From an uncultured Flavobacteriales bacterium (lineage in GTDB: Bacteria; Bacteroidota; Bacteroidia; Flavobacteriales_E; Vicingaceae), in the NCBI GenBank assembly GCA_937925525.1, contig CALALS010000295.1, positions 1 through 26,115 on the forward strand: 26,115 nucleotides of DNA, in the 5' to 3' direction. Positions 6,440 through 14,108 of this stretch are shown piece after piece. Under the pieces are notes generated by a model that was not told where the DNA came from, did not search any database, and saw nothing but the letters and a program-made list of their open reading frames with translations. Made by a program: the position numbers and the translations under genes. How positions within the stretch are numbered: the stretch's first letter is position 1; the number at the start of each line of letters is the position of its first letter.

Positions 6440-7831
6440 TTAAAACTGAATATTTAAACTATTCATTTTGTTATACAGCGTTTTCCTATCAACCTTTAAC
6501 AGTTCAGCTGTTTTGCTTTTATTATAATTTGTTTTAACGAGAGCGTTTAAAATAGCTTTCTTTTCGGCTCTATTACTAGCTGTTTTAAGGTCTATTATTT
6601 CATCATCTTCGGCTTCGTTTACAAAATCTGCCTGACTAGCCTGCGGGTGAACAATTTCTATGGGCAACTCTCCCACTCTAATTGTTCCGTCTTTACTGAA
6701 TAAGACACAGCGTTTAATAATATTTTTAAGTTCTCTTAGATTTCCCGGCCAATAATAGTTTTTAAATTTTTCAAGCACTTTATCCTCAAAACCTTTCACT
6801 TCCTTATCTAATTCTTCATTTGCAATTTGTAAGAAATGCTCTGCAAAAATTGGAATATCATTTTTCCGCTCTCTTAATGGCAACATTTTTATAGAGAATT
6901 CATTTAGCCGATAAAATATATCTTCTCTAAAACGCCCTTCTTCTACAGCTATTTTAAGGTTTTCGTTGGTAGCCACTATAATTCTGATATCTACATCTAT
7001 GTCTTTTACATCACCCAGCATTCTAATTTTTCGTTCTTGTAAGGTGCGTAAAAGTTTGATTTGATTTTCGTAAGAGAGGTTTCCTATTTCATCTAAAAAA
7101 AGGGTGCCGCCATTGGCTAACTCAAAATGCCCTTTTTTATCTGACACGGCTCCGGTAAATGCGCCCTTTTTATGTCCGAATAGTTCACTTCCGGCTAATT
7201 CAGGAGGCAGAGCTCCGCAATCAACAGCCACAAATGGTTTGTTTTTTCTTTTACTTGCTCTATGTATGGCATTAGCAGCAATTTCTTTTCCTGTTCCGCT
7301 TTCCCCTAAAAGAATAACCGTCATATCTGTAGGTGCAACCAATTCTATTAATTTTTGAATATGTTTAGACTGTGAGGTTTCACCCACAACATAATTGTAA
7401 TCATCAGATGATTTCTGACTTTTTCCTTTTTTTGATTTAGTTGATTTGCTTGAATCTTCAACTGCTTCTGAGGTTTTACTTAATGCTCGTTTTACATTTA
7501 AAAGTATTTCATCGGGATGAATGGGTTTAGAAACATACTCAAATGCACCCATCTGAATAGCCTTAACTGCTGTTTTAACATCTGAATAGGCTGTAATAAG
7601 GATAATTGGCGTATAAGGTGATTGGCTTTTTATTTCCTTGATCATTTCAATTCCGTCTTTATCCGGTAATCGAAAATCACACAAAACTAAATCAAACTTT
7701 TTTTGAGAAAATAATTTAAGTCCACTTGCACCATTATAGGCGGTTTCAACTTTATAACCGTTTTTTGTCAAAAAGCGTTTTAACAAAGAACATAAATCTA
7801 AATCATCATCTATACAAAGTATGTTTGCCAT
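6440..7831 (-). CDS. NtrC-family sigma-54-dependent response regulator
   Basis: The 463-residue protein has three domains. The receiver (1-120) has acidic D8-D10, phosphoacceptor D52, T80 and K102. After a lysine/serine-rich linker comes an AAA+ domain (about 146-375) with Walker A GESGTGKE at 176-183, the sigma-54 contact loop GAFTGA at 223-228 and Walker B FLDEIG. The C-terminus is a Fis-type HTH (KSKTAELLKVDRKTLYNKM). All elements for sigma-54 activation are intact. The frame extends nine codons upstream to a TTG, but the ATG at 7831 gives the normal receiver start. It follows the single-domain receiver gene by 62 bp. The nearest candidate targets are the stress genes with GGCAT elements. 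Confidence 0.95.
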   Translation of the reverse strand: MANILCIDDDLDLCSLLKRFLTKNGYKVETAYNGASGLKLFSQKKFDLVLCDFRLPDKDGIEMIKEIKSQSPYTPIILITAYSDVKTAVKAIQMGAFEYVSKPIHPDEILLNVKRALSKTSEAVEDSSKSTKSKKGKSQKSSDDYNYVVGETSQSKHIQKLIELVAPTDMTVILLGESGTGKEIAANAIHRASKRKNKPFVAVDCGALPPELAGSELFGHKKGAFTGAVSDKKGHFELANGGTLFLDEIGNLSYENQIKLLRTLQERKIRMLGDVKDIDVDIRIIVATNENLKIAVEEGRFREDIFYRLNEFSIKMLPLRERKNDIPIFAEHFLQIANEELDKEVKGFEDKVLEKFKNYYWPGNLRELKNIIKRCVLFSKDGTIRVGELPIEIVHPQASQADFVNEAEDDEIIDLKTASNRAEKKAILNALVKTNYNKSKTAELLKVDRKTLYNKMNSLNIQF

Positions 7832-7893
7832 AAATAGGTTTCTTATTAAGTAAAGCAATTTATAAAACCTTACTTAGGTTTTTATTTAGAGTC

Positions 7894-8271
7894 TTAAACT
7901 AAATCGTTAACTATATTAATTAAAGTTTCTCTTTCAAAGGGCTTTGACATAAAACAGTCGGCTCCCTTTTCTAATGAATCTTTTTGTTCCTGTTCTTTTT
8001 CATAAGCACTCATCATAACAATATATGGTGAAAGCGAATCCTTTTGTTTTATTTCTTCCAGTAACTCATATCCACTTCCATCACCTAAATTTATGTCTAA
8101 AAAGATAATATCCGGATGCAGGTTATTTATTCGGGTTTTAGCCTCTTTTAAACTATTGGCAATACTTATATCGCAGTTAAACGTTTTAGTTAAAATAGAA
8201 CCTATAATTTTTGTAATAAAGAGTTCATCATCCACCACTAAAATTGTCTTGTTACTTGATTGACTCATCAT
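7894..8271 (-). CDS. Single-domain response regulator (receiver)
   Basis: The 125 residues are a complete receiver domain and nothing else: acidic pocket VVDDE at 12-16, phosphoacceptor D59 in FLDINLGDGSGYEL, S88 in place of the usual Thr, and K110-P111. There is no output domain, so it probably acts as a phosphate shuttle or by protein contact, as CheY-like proteins do. It is the first gene of an operon with the NtrC-type regulator and is divergent from the histidine kinase gene, its likely phosphate donor. Two consecutive ATGs (8271, 8268) are possible starts. Confidence 0.92.
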   Translation of the reverse strand: MMSQSSNKTILVVDDELFITKIIGSILTKTFNCDISIANSLKEAKTRINNLHPDIIFLDINLGDGSGYELLEEIKQKDSLSPYIVMMSAYEKEQEQKDSLEKGADCFMSKPFERETLINIVNDLV

Positions 8272-8313
8272 CTGATTTATAAAGTAATATAAAAATTGTT
8301 ATTGTTTAAAATC

Positions 8314-8321
8314 CAAAGTTA
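8314..8321 (-). promoter_or_regulatory. -7 box TAACTTTG for the receiver/NtrC operon
   Basis: This is an exact match to the Bacteroidota consensus TAnnTTTG on the minus strand, 42 bp before the receiver start codon. The -33 region is not a clear match. Confidence 0.5.
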
Positions 8322-8432
8322 ATTTTTTATGAAAAACCACCTTAATTGATTAAAAACCATTCCACAAAACACAAATAACTGTTTATGAAATGATTAAATA
8401 AAGGTTGGGAGATAAAAGTGAGAACTATTTTC

Positions 8433-8482
8433 TACATTGTTTGGTAAAAAACTCCTATTTATAATTTTACTATTACATTGTT
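8433..8482. repeat. Direct repeat TACATTGTT x2, 41 bp apart
   Basis: Copies at 8433-8441 and 8474-8482 lie in the divergent region between the receiver gene and the kinase gene. The spacing is about four helical turns, so both face the same side of the DNA. On the other strand they read AACAATGTA, close to the AATGTG sites before the stress genes, so they may be autoregulatory sites. Confidence 0.4.
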
Positions 8483-8489
8483 AGCTTGT

Positions 8490-8497
8490 TATTTTTG
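8490..8497 (+). promoter_or_regulatory. -7 box TATTTTTG for the histidine kinase gene
   Basis: Exact TAnnTTTG match, 22 bp upstream of the kinase ATG. A T-rich TTTTAC at about 8465-8470 lies where a -33 box would be. Confidence 0.5.
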
Positions 8498-8519
8498 ATA
8501 ATTATCACTACATTTTGAC

Positions 8520-9971
8520 ATGCCATTTTTTAAAAAACATTATAAGCTTTTACTTGTAGACGAAGATGAAAAAGACTTTGCTATAATGAAAAAGTATTTA
8601 AATCAACTCCCCTTTAAGCATAATATAGATTGGGTTGCTAGTTATAAAGACGGATTAGATGAAATAAATAACGATTTACATGACATCTATTTGGTTGATT
8701 ATGAAATTGAGTCTGAAAAAGGAATTGAACTAATAAAAGAAGCTTGCGAAAATGGTTGTAAGAAACCCATTATTCTGTTGACAGAAGAAACTAATAAGGC
8801 TGTAGATATAAAAGCCCTAAAAGCTGGTGCAGCTGACTATTTTTCAAAACAAAATCTAAATCTGGAGAACATAGAAGGAACACTAAGACGTGCCATTCAA
8901 CGATATGAGTATAACTTAATTTACAAAGACCAGCTTGCTATTTTTAAAAGCTATTTTAATCAGAGTTTTGCTCCGCTATTTATTGTAGATGAAAACTTTG
9001 TGTTGATGGACGCCAATCAATCTTTCAATACTAATTTTTCAGAGAAAGAAAATCATCAAAGTCTCGAAAAAATATTTTACAGAAAAGATGACTTTTTGCA
9101 ACTTAAAGAAAAGGCTTTATCAGAAAAATATATTGAAAACAATTTATCTACTTTAATAGATGTGAAAGGCAGAGAAAGAATAGTTTTAATCTCCATTTCT
9201 CCTGTTTTTGACAAAAACAAACTACTACATGGCTATCAGGGAATTATTAATGACATTACTCAGGTTCATAAAGCAGAGAAAGAACTTGCGCTTGCTCAGC
9301 AGGTAAACATGACCAATAGAATGGCTAGAATAATGGCCCATGAAGTAAGAAATCCTCTTACTAATATAAGTTTAGCGGCAGACCAATTAATGGATGAACT
9401 ACCTCCAGACTCTGACGAAGTTGAATATGTAGAAATTATAAAAAGAAATAGTGAACGTATAAATAAACTAATAGGAGATTTACTTAACACTACAAGAAAA
9501 AGTGAGATTAAATTAGAACCTACATATATTGAAGACACTATTGAATATGCTTTAAGCTTAATTGAAGATAGAATAGTTCTTAAAGACATAGAGCTATTTG
9601 TAAGTATTGATAAGAAAAAGAAAACCAAGTTAGATATTGATGCAGAAAAAATCACTATGGTTTTAATCAATATCTTTACTAATGCTATTGAAGCAATGGA
9701 TGCTGTTGATAATAAAAAATTAAATATAGAGTGTTACAGCAATAAAGATTACTTTTCTATAAAGATATCAGATAGCGGAATAGGAATGAATGAGGAAACA
9801 AAAGAAAACTTATTTGAACCCTTTTATACAAAACGTTCGGGCGGAATGGGGTTAGGCATGACTACCGTTAAAAACATTATTGCAATGCACGATGCTAAAA
9901 TTTACGTTGAAAGTGAGTTAGGAAAAGGCAGTAACTTTATTATTCAGTTTAATAAAAAACAAAAGCCCTGA
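8520..9971 (+). CDS. Receiver-PAS-histidine kinase
   Basis: The 483-residue protein has no transmembrane segment. An N-terminal receiver domain (about 8-125) has D14/D16, phosphoacceptor D60, T88 and K110. A PAS-like domain follows (about 140-250). The HisKA helix has phosphorylatable H274 in MAHEVRNPLTNI. The HATPase domain shows N-box NIFTNAIEAMD (384-394), G1 box SDSGIGM (417-423) and G2 box GGMGLGM (441-447). An upstream kinase could therefore phosphorylate its receiver, while it signals from the cytoplasm. It is divergent from the receiver/NtrC operon and is the obvious partner. The gene's 3' end overlaps the terminator hairpin of the convergent lipoprotein gene. Confidence 0.94.
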   Translation: MPFFKKHYKLLLVDEDEKDFAIMKKYLNQLPFKHNIDWVASYKDGLDEINNDLHDIYLVDYEIESEKGIELIKEACENGCKKPIILLTEETNKAVDIKALKAGAADYFSKQNLNLENIEGTLRRAIQRYEYNLIYKDQLAIFKSYFNQSFAPLFIVDENFVLMDANQSFNTNFSEKENHQSLEKIFYRKDDFLQLKEKALSEKYIENNLSTLIDVKGRERIVLISISPVFDKNKLLHGYQGIINDITQVHKAEKELALAQQVNMTNRMARIMAHEVRNPLTNISLAADQLMDELPPDSDEVEYVEIIKRNSERINKLIGDLLNTTRKSEIKLEPTYIEDTIEYALSLIEDRIVLKDIELFVSIDKKKKTKLDIDAEKITMVLINIFTNAIEAMDAVDNKKLNIECYSNKDYFSIKISDSGIGMNEETKENLFEPFYTKRSGGMGLGMTTVKNIIAMHDAKIYVESELGKGSNFIIQFNKKQKP

Positions 9972-9984
9972 AACAACAGGGCTT
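9963..9984 (-). terminator. Terminator of the Sll1863-like lipoprotein gene
   Basis: AAGCCCTG and CAGGGCTT pair around a 6-nt loop. On the minus strand the hairpin is followed by TTGTTTTTT. The hairpin overlaps the last codons and stop of the convergent kinase gene. Confidence 0.75.
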
Positions 9985-10006
9985 ACTGCTAAAAAGTGAA
10001 AAACCA

Positions 10007-10441
10007 CTATTTTTTATTGTCTTTTCCGAAATCTTTAAGTGCTTCTTCCAAGGAATTCATATCATGTTTAAACTCCTCTTTAAAACTAATCCAATTTTCT
10101 TTTGTTTCATACTTAAAATCCTTCCACTCAGATTTTAATTGATTATTTTGTTCCTCTAGCTCACTTACTTGTTTGTTGTACTCTTCTTTCAAATTTTCTG
10201 CTTGGTCTTTGGCTGTAGATTTAAGGCTATCAATAAACTTTTGATTTTTTTCCATCCTTTGATTAACTTCAGCTTCTAGCTCAGCATACTCTTGGTTAAA
10301 TTCTTCTCTGAATTCGTCTGTAGTTTGCTCAATTTTTTCTGTTGTTGTTTTGTCGTCACACTTTTCATTACAAGCATTTATACTAATTGCAAGTGCTGCA
10401 AGTAAAAAAATGCCTATACTATTTCTTCTAATTGTTTTCAT
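10007..10441 (-). CDS. Sll1863-like coiled-coil lipoprotein
   Basis: The protein (144 residues from the ATG at 10441, or 147 from 10450) begins with a lipoprotein signal: MKTIRRN, a hydrophobic stretch FLLAALAI, and a lipobox SINAC with Cys at residue 24. The remainder is a continuous charged coiled coil with repeated EEYNKQVSELEEQ-type heptads, ending in KENWISFKEEFKHDMNSLEEALKDF. This tail resembles the Sll1863 family of stress proteins, which usually lack a signal peptide. It is probably tethered to the outer or inner membrane facing the periplasm. It lies 12 bp after the 45-aa basic gene. The lipid anchor is clear; the family match is moderate. Confidence 0.75.
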   Translation of the reverse strand: MKTIRRNSIGIFLLAALAISINACNEKCDDKTTTEKIEQTTDEFREEFNQEYAELEAEVNQRMEKNQKFIDSLKSTAKDQAENLKEEYNKQVSELEEQNNQLKSEWKDFKYETKENWISFKEEFKHDMNSLEEALKDFGKDNKK

Positions 10442-10453
10442 AGTTATCATGTT

Positions 10454-10591
10454 TTATAGTTTCTTTTTTTTTCCTTTGGGCTTTTCTTTATCCTTCCCTG
10501 TTGGTAAATTAAACTCGTTTTTATTTCTCTTTTTCCGAGATGTTGTTTCTTCTTCTTTACCATTAGGATGTCCTTTTCTTTTTTTTGTCAT
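10454..10591 (-). CDS. Small highly basic protein, 45 aa
   Basis: ATG at 10589-10591 to TAA at 10454 encodes 45 residues, 18 of them Lys or Arg, starting MTKKRKGHPNGKEEE and ending with four lysines and a leucine. It lies between csbD and the lipoprotein gene on the same strand, with only 12 bp to the latter. Homopolymer A-tracts in the gene make frameshift errors possible, but the frame read here is open and ends cleanly. It looks like a disordered polycation that would bind nucleic acid or an acidic partner. The family is not recognised, and the call rests on the ORF and its operon position. Confidence 0.5.
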   Translation of the reverse strand: MTKKRKGHPNGKEEETTSRKKRNKNEFNLPTGKDKEKPKGKKKKL

Positions 10592-10606
10592 ATTTCAATT
10601 AATTAA

Positions 10607-10626
10607 TGGGGGCAGGTCAGCCCCCA
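10607..10626 (-). terminator. GC-rich hairpin between csbD and the 45-aa gene
   Basis: GGGGGC (10608-10613) and GCCCCC (10620-10625) pair around a 6-nt loop, extended by one T-A pair. It follows the csbD stop by 17 bp. The minus-strand tail is ATTAATTAATT rather than a pure T-run, so it may only attenuate read-through into the next two genes, or stabilise the csbD mRNA 3' end. Confidence 0.55.
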
Positions 10627-10642
10627 ATTATATATTTTATTC

Positions 10643-10840
10643 TTAAAGCTTACTGTTTTCGATAAATTCATTGATTTCTTCTTTGGCTTTACCCGTTTTT
10701 CTTTGAATTCTTCCAATAAGTTCATCTTCATGCCCTTCAGCGTAAAGTAAATCGTCTTCCGTCAACTCACCATATTCAGCTTTAAGCTTTCCTTTAAGGA
10801 TATTCCAGTTTCCTTTAATTTTGTCTTTTATTGCACTCAT
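10643..10840 (-). CDS. csbD: CsbD-family stress protein
   Basis: The 65-residue hydrophilic protein has the full CsbD pattern: NWNILKGKLKAEYGELTEDDL followed by GHEDELIGRIQRKTGKAKEEI. CsbD proteins are small, abundant, intrinsically flexible general-stress proteins of unknown biochemical function; in Bacillus the founder is sigma-B controlled. The intergenic region upstream holds the GGCAT-N-RTMTT element at 10889-10899 and an AATGTG-N10-CACATT dyad at 10996-11017. This suggests control by the neighbouring NtrC-type regulator, an unusual arrangement for this family. Confidence 0.93.
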   Translation of the reverse strand: MSAIKDKIKGNWNILKGKLKAEYGELTEDDLLYAEGHEDELIGRIQRKTGKAKEEINEFIENSKL

Positions 10841-10888
10841 AATTTGTTTTTATAGTTAATAATTTAATTAATTGCTTGTTTAACTTCT

Positions 10889-10899
10889 AAGATAATGCC
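10889..10899 (-). promoter_or_regulatory. Shared GGCAT-N-RTMTT element before csbD
   Basis: On the minus strand TGCTGGCATTATCTTAG spans this site, 48 bp before the csbD start. It shares the ten bases TGCTGGCATT and seven of the next nine informative positions with the element before the lmo0937-like gene. Confidence 0.5.
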
Positions 10900-10995
10900 A
10901 GCATACTAAAAACTCAATAAAGCACTGATAGCCTTATATTTACATAGTCAATATATTTTCAAATAATTTATGCTTTGCGCAATGTAGTACTCAAT

Positions 10996-11017
10996 AATGT
11001 GAAAGTATTACCACATT
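10996..11017. promoter_or_regulatory. Dyad AATGTG-N10-CACATT upstream of csbD
   Basis: A perfect 6-bp inverted repeat 97-118 bp upstream of the GGCAT element, a typical enhancer distance for an NtrC-type activator. A further related AATGTA lies at about 10981. Confidence 0.5.
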
Positions 11018-11035
11018 TTAATTAATACAATCTGT

Positions 11036-11959
11036 CTATTTTGCTTTACTGTCAGTGCTTAATGTAAAGTTATCAGCAATTAAAGTTCTAATTGGGAATG
11101 GAATGTTAATCCCATTTTTGTCAAAAGCACCTTTTATTGCTTTTACACCTTTGCTTAGGCTACTCATATAACTTCCGTTGTTAGGATATTTTACCCAATA
11201 TTTAATGTCTAGGTTTATTGAACTATCGCCAAACTCTTTGAAATGAACAGACACTCCTTTTTCTTTAATCATATCATCTAATGATTCTATTGTAGTTTTA
11301 ACACATTCCTCTACCATATCTAATTTACTATCATATGTTACTCCCACACTAATTAACACTCTTCTCTCTCCGGTTGTTGAGTAATTTATAATTGCACTCT
11401 GGAAAACTTGCTTGTTGGGCACAATAATATAGTTACCATCAAAGGATAAAAGCTCTGTGGTTCTTAAGTTTATTTTCTTCACTACTCCTTTAATATTTTC
11501 TACTTCAATTACATCTCCAATATTAAATGGCTTTTTTGAGGCCATAAAAAACCCGGAAATAAAATTTGCTGCAATATCCTGAAAAGCAAAACCTAACGCT
11601 AAACCAACTATACCTGCACCGGCCAAAAGAGAAGTAACGGTTTTATCTAAATTAAGAATACTTAAGCAAAACATTACTCCAATTGATAAAACTATGATGT
11701 AAAGAATTTTATTAAATATTCTAAATAACTCCTGATTAATGTTTCGCTTTACAAAAATTCGTTTTAACAACTTTGTTAGACCCTTTGCAAGTAATATAAA
11801 CAGAAAAAAGACAAGCAAAGCCAAAAGCATATTTGGAAACATTTTAATGGTTGTCTCGGTCCAATTAACTAGTTTATCTAAGATAAGATTAGATGATTTT
11901 TCTACTGAAGATATAACAGCATCAGTTGAAAGAGAATCTTGTATTGCTTTTACTGACAT
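11036..11959 (-). CDS. Small-conductance mechanosensitive channel (MscS family)
   Basis: From the ATG at 11959 the protein has 307 residues; ATG 11986 is also possible, and the frame runs open to a TTG at 12007. After an N-terminal amphipathic part come two membrane helices (MLLALLVFFLFILLAKGL and IIVLSIGVMFCLSIL). Then comes the glycine/alanine-rich pore helix TSLLAGAGIVGLALGFAFQDIAANFISG, the hallmark of MscS TM3. The beta domain follows (PFNIGDVIEVENIKGVVKKI...GNYIIVPNKQ) and then the mixed C-terminal domain. It would release solutes on hypo-osmotic shock. Its upstream region is shared with the divergent AI-2E-family gene. Confidence 0.95.
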   Translation of the reverse strand: MSVKAIQDSLSTDAVISSVEKSSNLILDKLVNWTETTIKMFPNMLLALLVFFLFILLAKGLTKLLKRIFVKRNINQELFRIFNKILYIIVLSIGVMFCLSILNLDKTVTSLLAGAGIVGLALGFAFQDIAANFISGFFMASKKPFNIGDVIEVENIKGVVKKINLRTTELLSFDGNYIIVPNKQVFQSAIINYSTTGERRVLISVGVTYDSKLDMVEECVKTTIESLDDMIKEKGVSVHFKEFGDSSINLDIKYWVKYPNNGSYMSSLSKGVKAIKGAFDKNGINIPFPIRTLIADNFTLSTDSKAK

Positions 11960-12063
11960 AACTAAATTTGTTTTACAGGCTACCATAAAACATCGTGCTA
12001 AAAACAATAAACATTCTTAAAACACTGAAAGTAAAGTAAGTAACAGTTTATCCGAAATATTTC

Positions 12064-12081
12064 AATACTTCTGTGAGTATT
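12064..12081. repeat. Inverted repeat AATACT-N6-AGTATT
   Basis: A perfect 6-bp dyad lies in the divergent region between the MscS gene and the AI-2E-family gene. It is next to an ACACATTGTG sequence (12089-12098) that contains the AATGTG core on the minus strand, about 83 bp upstream of the GGCAT element at 12178. It could be an operator for either gene. Confidence 0.4.
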
Positions 12082-12177
12082 TTAATACACACATTGTGCT
12101 AATTACACCACTCTATTTTTATACAAACCACTGCTAATAATAACGAATTAACTGTATTTAAAGTAATATGAAAATCA

Positions 12178-12188
12178 GGCATGATATT
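12178..12188 (+). promoter_or_regulatory. GGCAT-N-RTMTT element before the AI-2E-family gene
   Basis: GGCATGATATT lies 28 bp before the start codon. It is the third copy of the pattern seen before the lmo0937-like gene and csbD, but weaker: the leading TGCT and the later G are absent. Confidence 0.35.
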
Positions 12189-12216
12189 CTATAAAAACAT
12201 AGTCAAACACAGCTAA

Positions 12217-13278
12217 ATGGAAAAAAAGTCCGGTTACAACAATAACATCTTAAGTATATTTATTACATTAATGACATTAGGAATAATAGGTGTTATAATA
12301 TTTTTGGGAAGTAAGATTTTAATGCCTTTATCTGTTTCTTTTTTTTTCGCGCTCCTTTTACTTCCATTAGTTAACTTTTTGGAAAACAAACTGAAGTTTC
12401 ACAAAATATTAAGCGTTACATCTTCAGTTATAGTCTTTGTCCTATTAATAGCTTCCATAATTACTTTTCTAGGAAGCGAAGTAGGTTCATTTTATAAGGA
12501 TATGCCTAAGGTTGAACGAAACATTGACAAGCACATTAACACCATGAAAAGATGGGTAAAAAATGAATTGGGAATAACCTATTATGAACAAAAAGAATAT
12601 TTAGAAGAAGTTAAACAAGTTCAAGAAGGCAACCAACGATTAATTGAATTCGACTTTGGCTCATTTAGCCAAACACTACTAAATATACTACTAATACCAA
12701 TCTATATTTTTTTAATACTTATTTACCGGCACAGAATTTCAACGTTTTTAAAAATGAAGGTCGCAGATAAACACCACACCAAACTAGATAAAATTTTACA
12801 TGAAGTTAAAACTGTTGTCAGAAATTATATTGCAGGGTTAGGTTTTCAAGTGATTATTGTTTCTCTTCTTACGGCTACCGGATTTTACTTTATAGGGCTT
12901 AAATATTTTATATTTCTGGGAGTACTAACCGGTCTATTAAACTTAATACCCTATATTGGAATTTGGATTGCATCTATAGTAAGCTTGCTTGTAGCCTTAT
13001 CAGAATCAAATGAATTTGGAGTATTGTTGGGTGTGGTAATCGTAATCTCTGTCGTACAGGTGCTTGACAATAATGTTTTAGTACCAAAAGTTGTAGGCTC
13101 TCAGGTAAGCATAAATGCACTAGCTAGTATATTGGTGGTAATAATTGGAGGAACGCTAGCAGGTGTAGGAGGAATGTTTATTGCAATACCTTCACTTGCA
13201 ATTTTAAAAATAGTTTTTGATAACATTCCTGAGTTAAAGGCTTGGGGGCACTTGATAGGCAACGACAATTCAAATTAA
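12217..13278 (+). CDS. AI-2E family transporter (PerM/TqsA-like permease)
   Basis: This 353-residue membrane protein has two N-terminal helix pairs (about residues 10-50 and 60-85), a soluble insertion (about 90-145), then further helices from about 150. The conserved family segments are visible: LLNLIPYIGIWIASI around residues 240-255 and LVPKVVGSQVSINALASILVVIIGG around 288-312. A glycine-rich AGVGGMFIAIPSLAILK segment follows. Members export AI-2 or act as ion/proton antiporters under salt or pH stress, so the substrate is not predictable. Its 3' end overlaps the convergent anti-sigma gene by 4 bp with no room for a terminator. It is likely part of the stress island given its neighbours and the upstream motif. 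Confidence 0.9.
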   Translation: MEKKSGYNNNILSIFITLMTLGIIGVIIFLGSKILMPLSVSFFFALLLLPLVNFLENKLKFHKILSVTSSVIVFVLLIASIITFLGSEVGSFYKDMPKVERNIDKHINTMKRWVKNELGITYYEQKEYLEEVKQVQEGNQRLIEFDFGSFSQTLLNILLIPIYIFLILIYRHRISTFLKMKVADKHHTKLDKILHEVKTVVRNYIAGLGFQVIIVSLLTATGFYFIGLKYFIFLGVLTGLLNLIPYIGIWIASIVSLLVALSESNEFGVLLGVVIVISVVQVLDNNVLVPKVVGSQVSINALASILVVIIGGTLAGVGGMFIAIPSLAILKIVFDNIPELKAWGHLIGNDNSN

Positions 13279-14108
13279 ACATTGCCTATTACAGCCAACT
13301 TATCTAAAGATGGTGTTGGACTTCCACCGGCTTTTTCAACCGTAATTGCAAAGGCCTGTGCGTTGGAAACATCCGGCATTGGGCATAAATCTTCACAAGG
13401 TTTGTCATGTGTAAGCATACCCATATCTACAGGCTTACCGTCAACTATTGCCCAAAGTTGATATTGTTTGTCTTGAGGTAATTTTTCCATTTGAGGAGAG
13501 GCATCTAAGAAAACTTTAGAGGTGCTTTCATTGAAATACACAATACAAGTAGAGGTTGGCTGAAAATCTGTTCCTTTTAAAACAATTTTTTTAGTAGCTG
13601 AATGTTGTAAGAAAGCTAATAGCTCTTTTTTCTTTTCTACTTTTTGAGACAGTGCGTCTAGTTCGGTTTCAAAGTTGCTTTTATTTTCATACATCTCCGT
13701 TGACATATCAGACAATTGAGATTTAACTGATTTGAGTTCGGAGTTAGATGTATAAAACAAATAGGCAAAACCAATAGTTATAACAACAGAAGCAGCCGCC
13801 ATGTATTTCCATAACTTTGAGTTACCAGATGCATCAATAGCCACTACTTTAGCTTCTGTCTTTTGTCCTAAAGCTTCTTGCTTTTCATTTTTTATAGCTG
13901 TAAGAATTTTTGATTTTAAATGAGAAGGAGGATTTTTCTCTAATTTAATAGCCATGCTTTCAATGACAGACTGTAATTGCTCTAACTCCGATTTAATCTC
14001 AGGATAAATATGCGACATACATTCCACCTCTTGCTGTTCCTGCTTAGAAACATTTCCAAGAACATAGTTCTCAAGTATTCCGGATGATATGTACTCCTTT
14101 ATATCCAA
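13275..14108 (-). CDS. RskA-like anti-sigma factor
   Basis: The 277-residue protein begins with the typical anti-sigma N-terminus EYISSGILENYVLGNVSKQE and a helical zinc-less domain (1-75). One transmembrane helix follows (about 98-117: WKYMAAASVVITIGFAYLF). Then come a coiled coil (about 120-165) and a periplasmic anti-sigma-K domain with QLWAIVDGKPVDMGML and ITVEKAGGSPTPS near the end. It should hold the sigma factor encoded just upstream at the membrane until a signal releases it. It starts at a TTG inside the sigma gene (10-bp overlap); the first internal Met would remove the sigma-binding region, so the TTG start is required. Confidence 0.9.
   Translation of the reverse strand: MDIKEYISSGILENYVLGNVSKQEQQEVECMSHIYPEIKSELEQLQSVIESMAIKLEKNPPSHLKSKILTAIKNEKQEALGQKTEAKVVAIDASGNSKLWKYMAAASVVITIGFAYLFYTSNSELKSVKSQLSDMSTEMYENKSNFETELDALSQKVEKKKELLAFLQHSATKKIVLKGTDFQPTSTCIVYFNESTSKVFLDASPQMEKLPQDKQYQLWAIVDGKPVDMGMLTHDKPCEDLCPMPDVSNAQAFAITVEKAGGSPTPSLDKLAVIGNV

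Noticed and set aside
10350..10646. 98-codon plus-strand ORF opposite the basic small protein
   Set aside because: It is Phe/Leu-rich, as expected for the antisense of lysine-rich coding sequence; it has no start context or partner.
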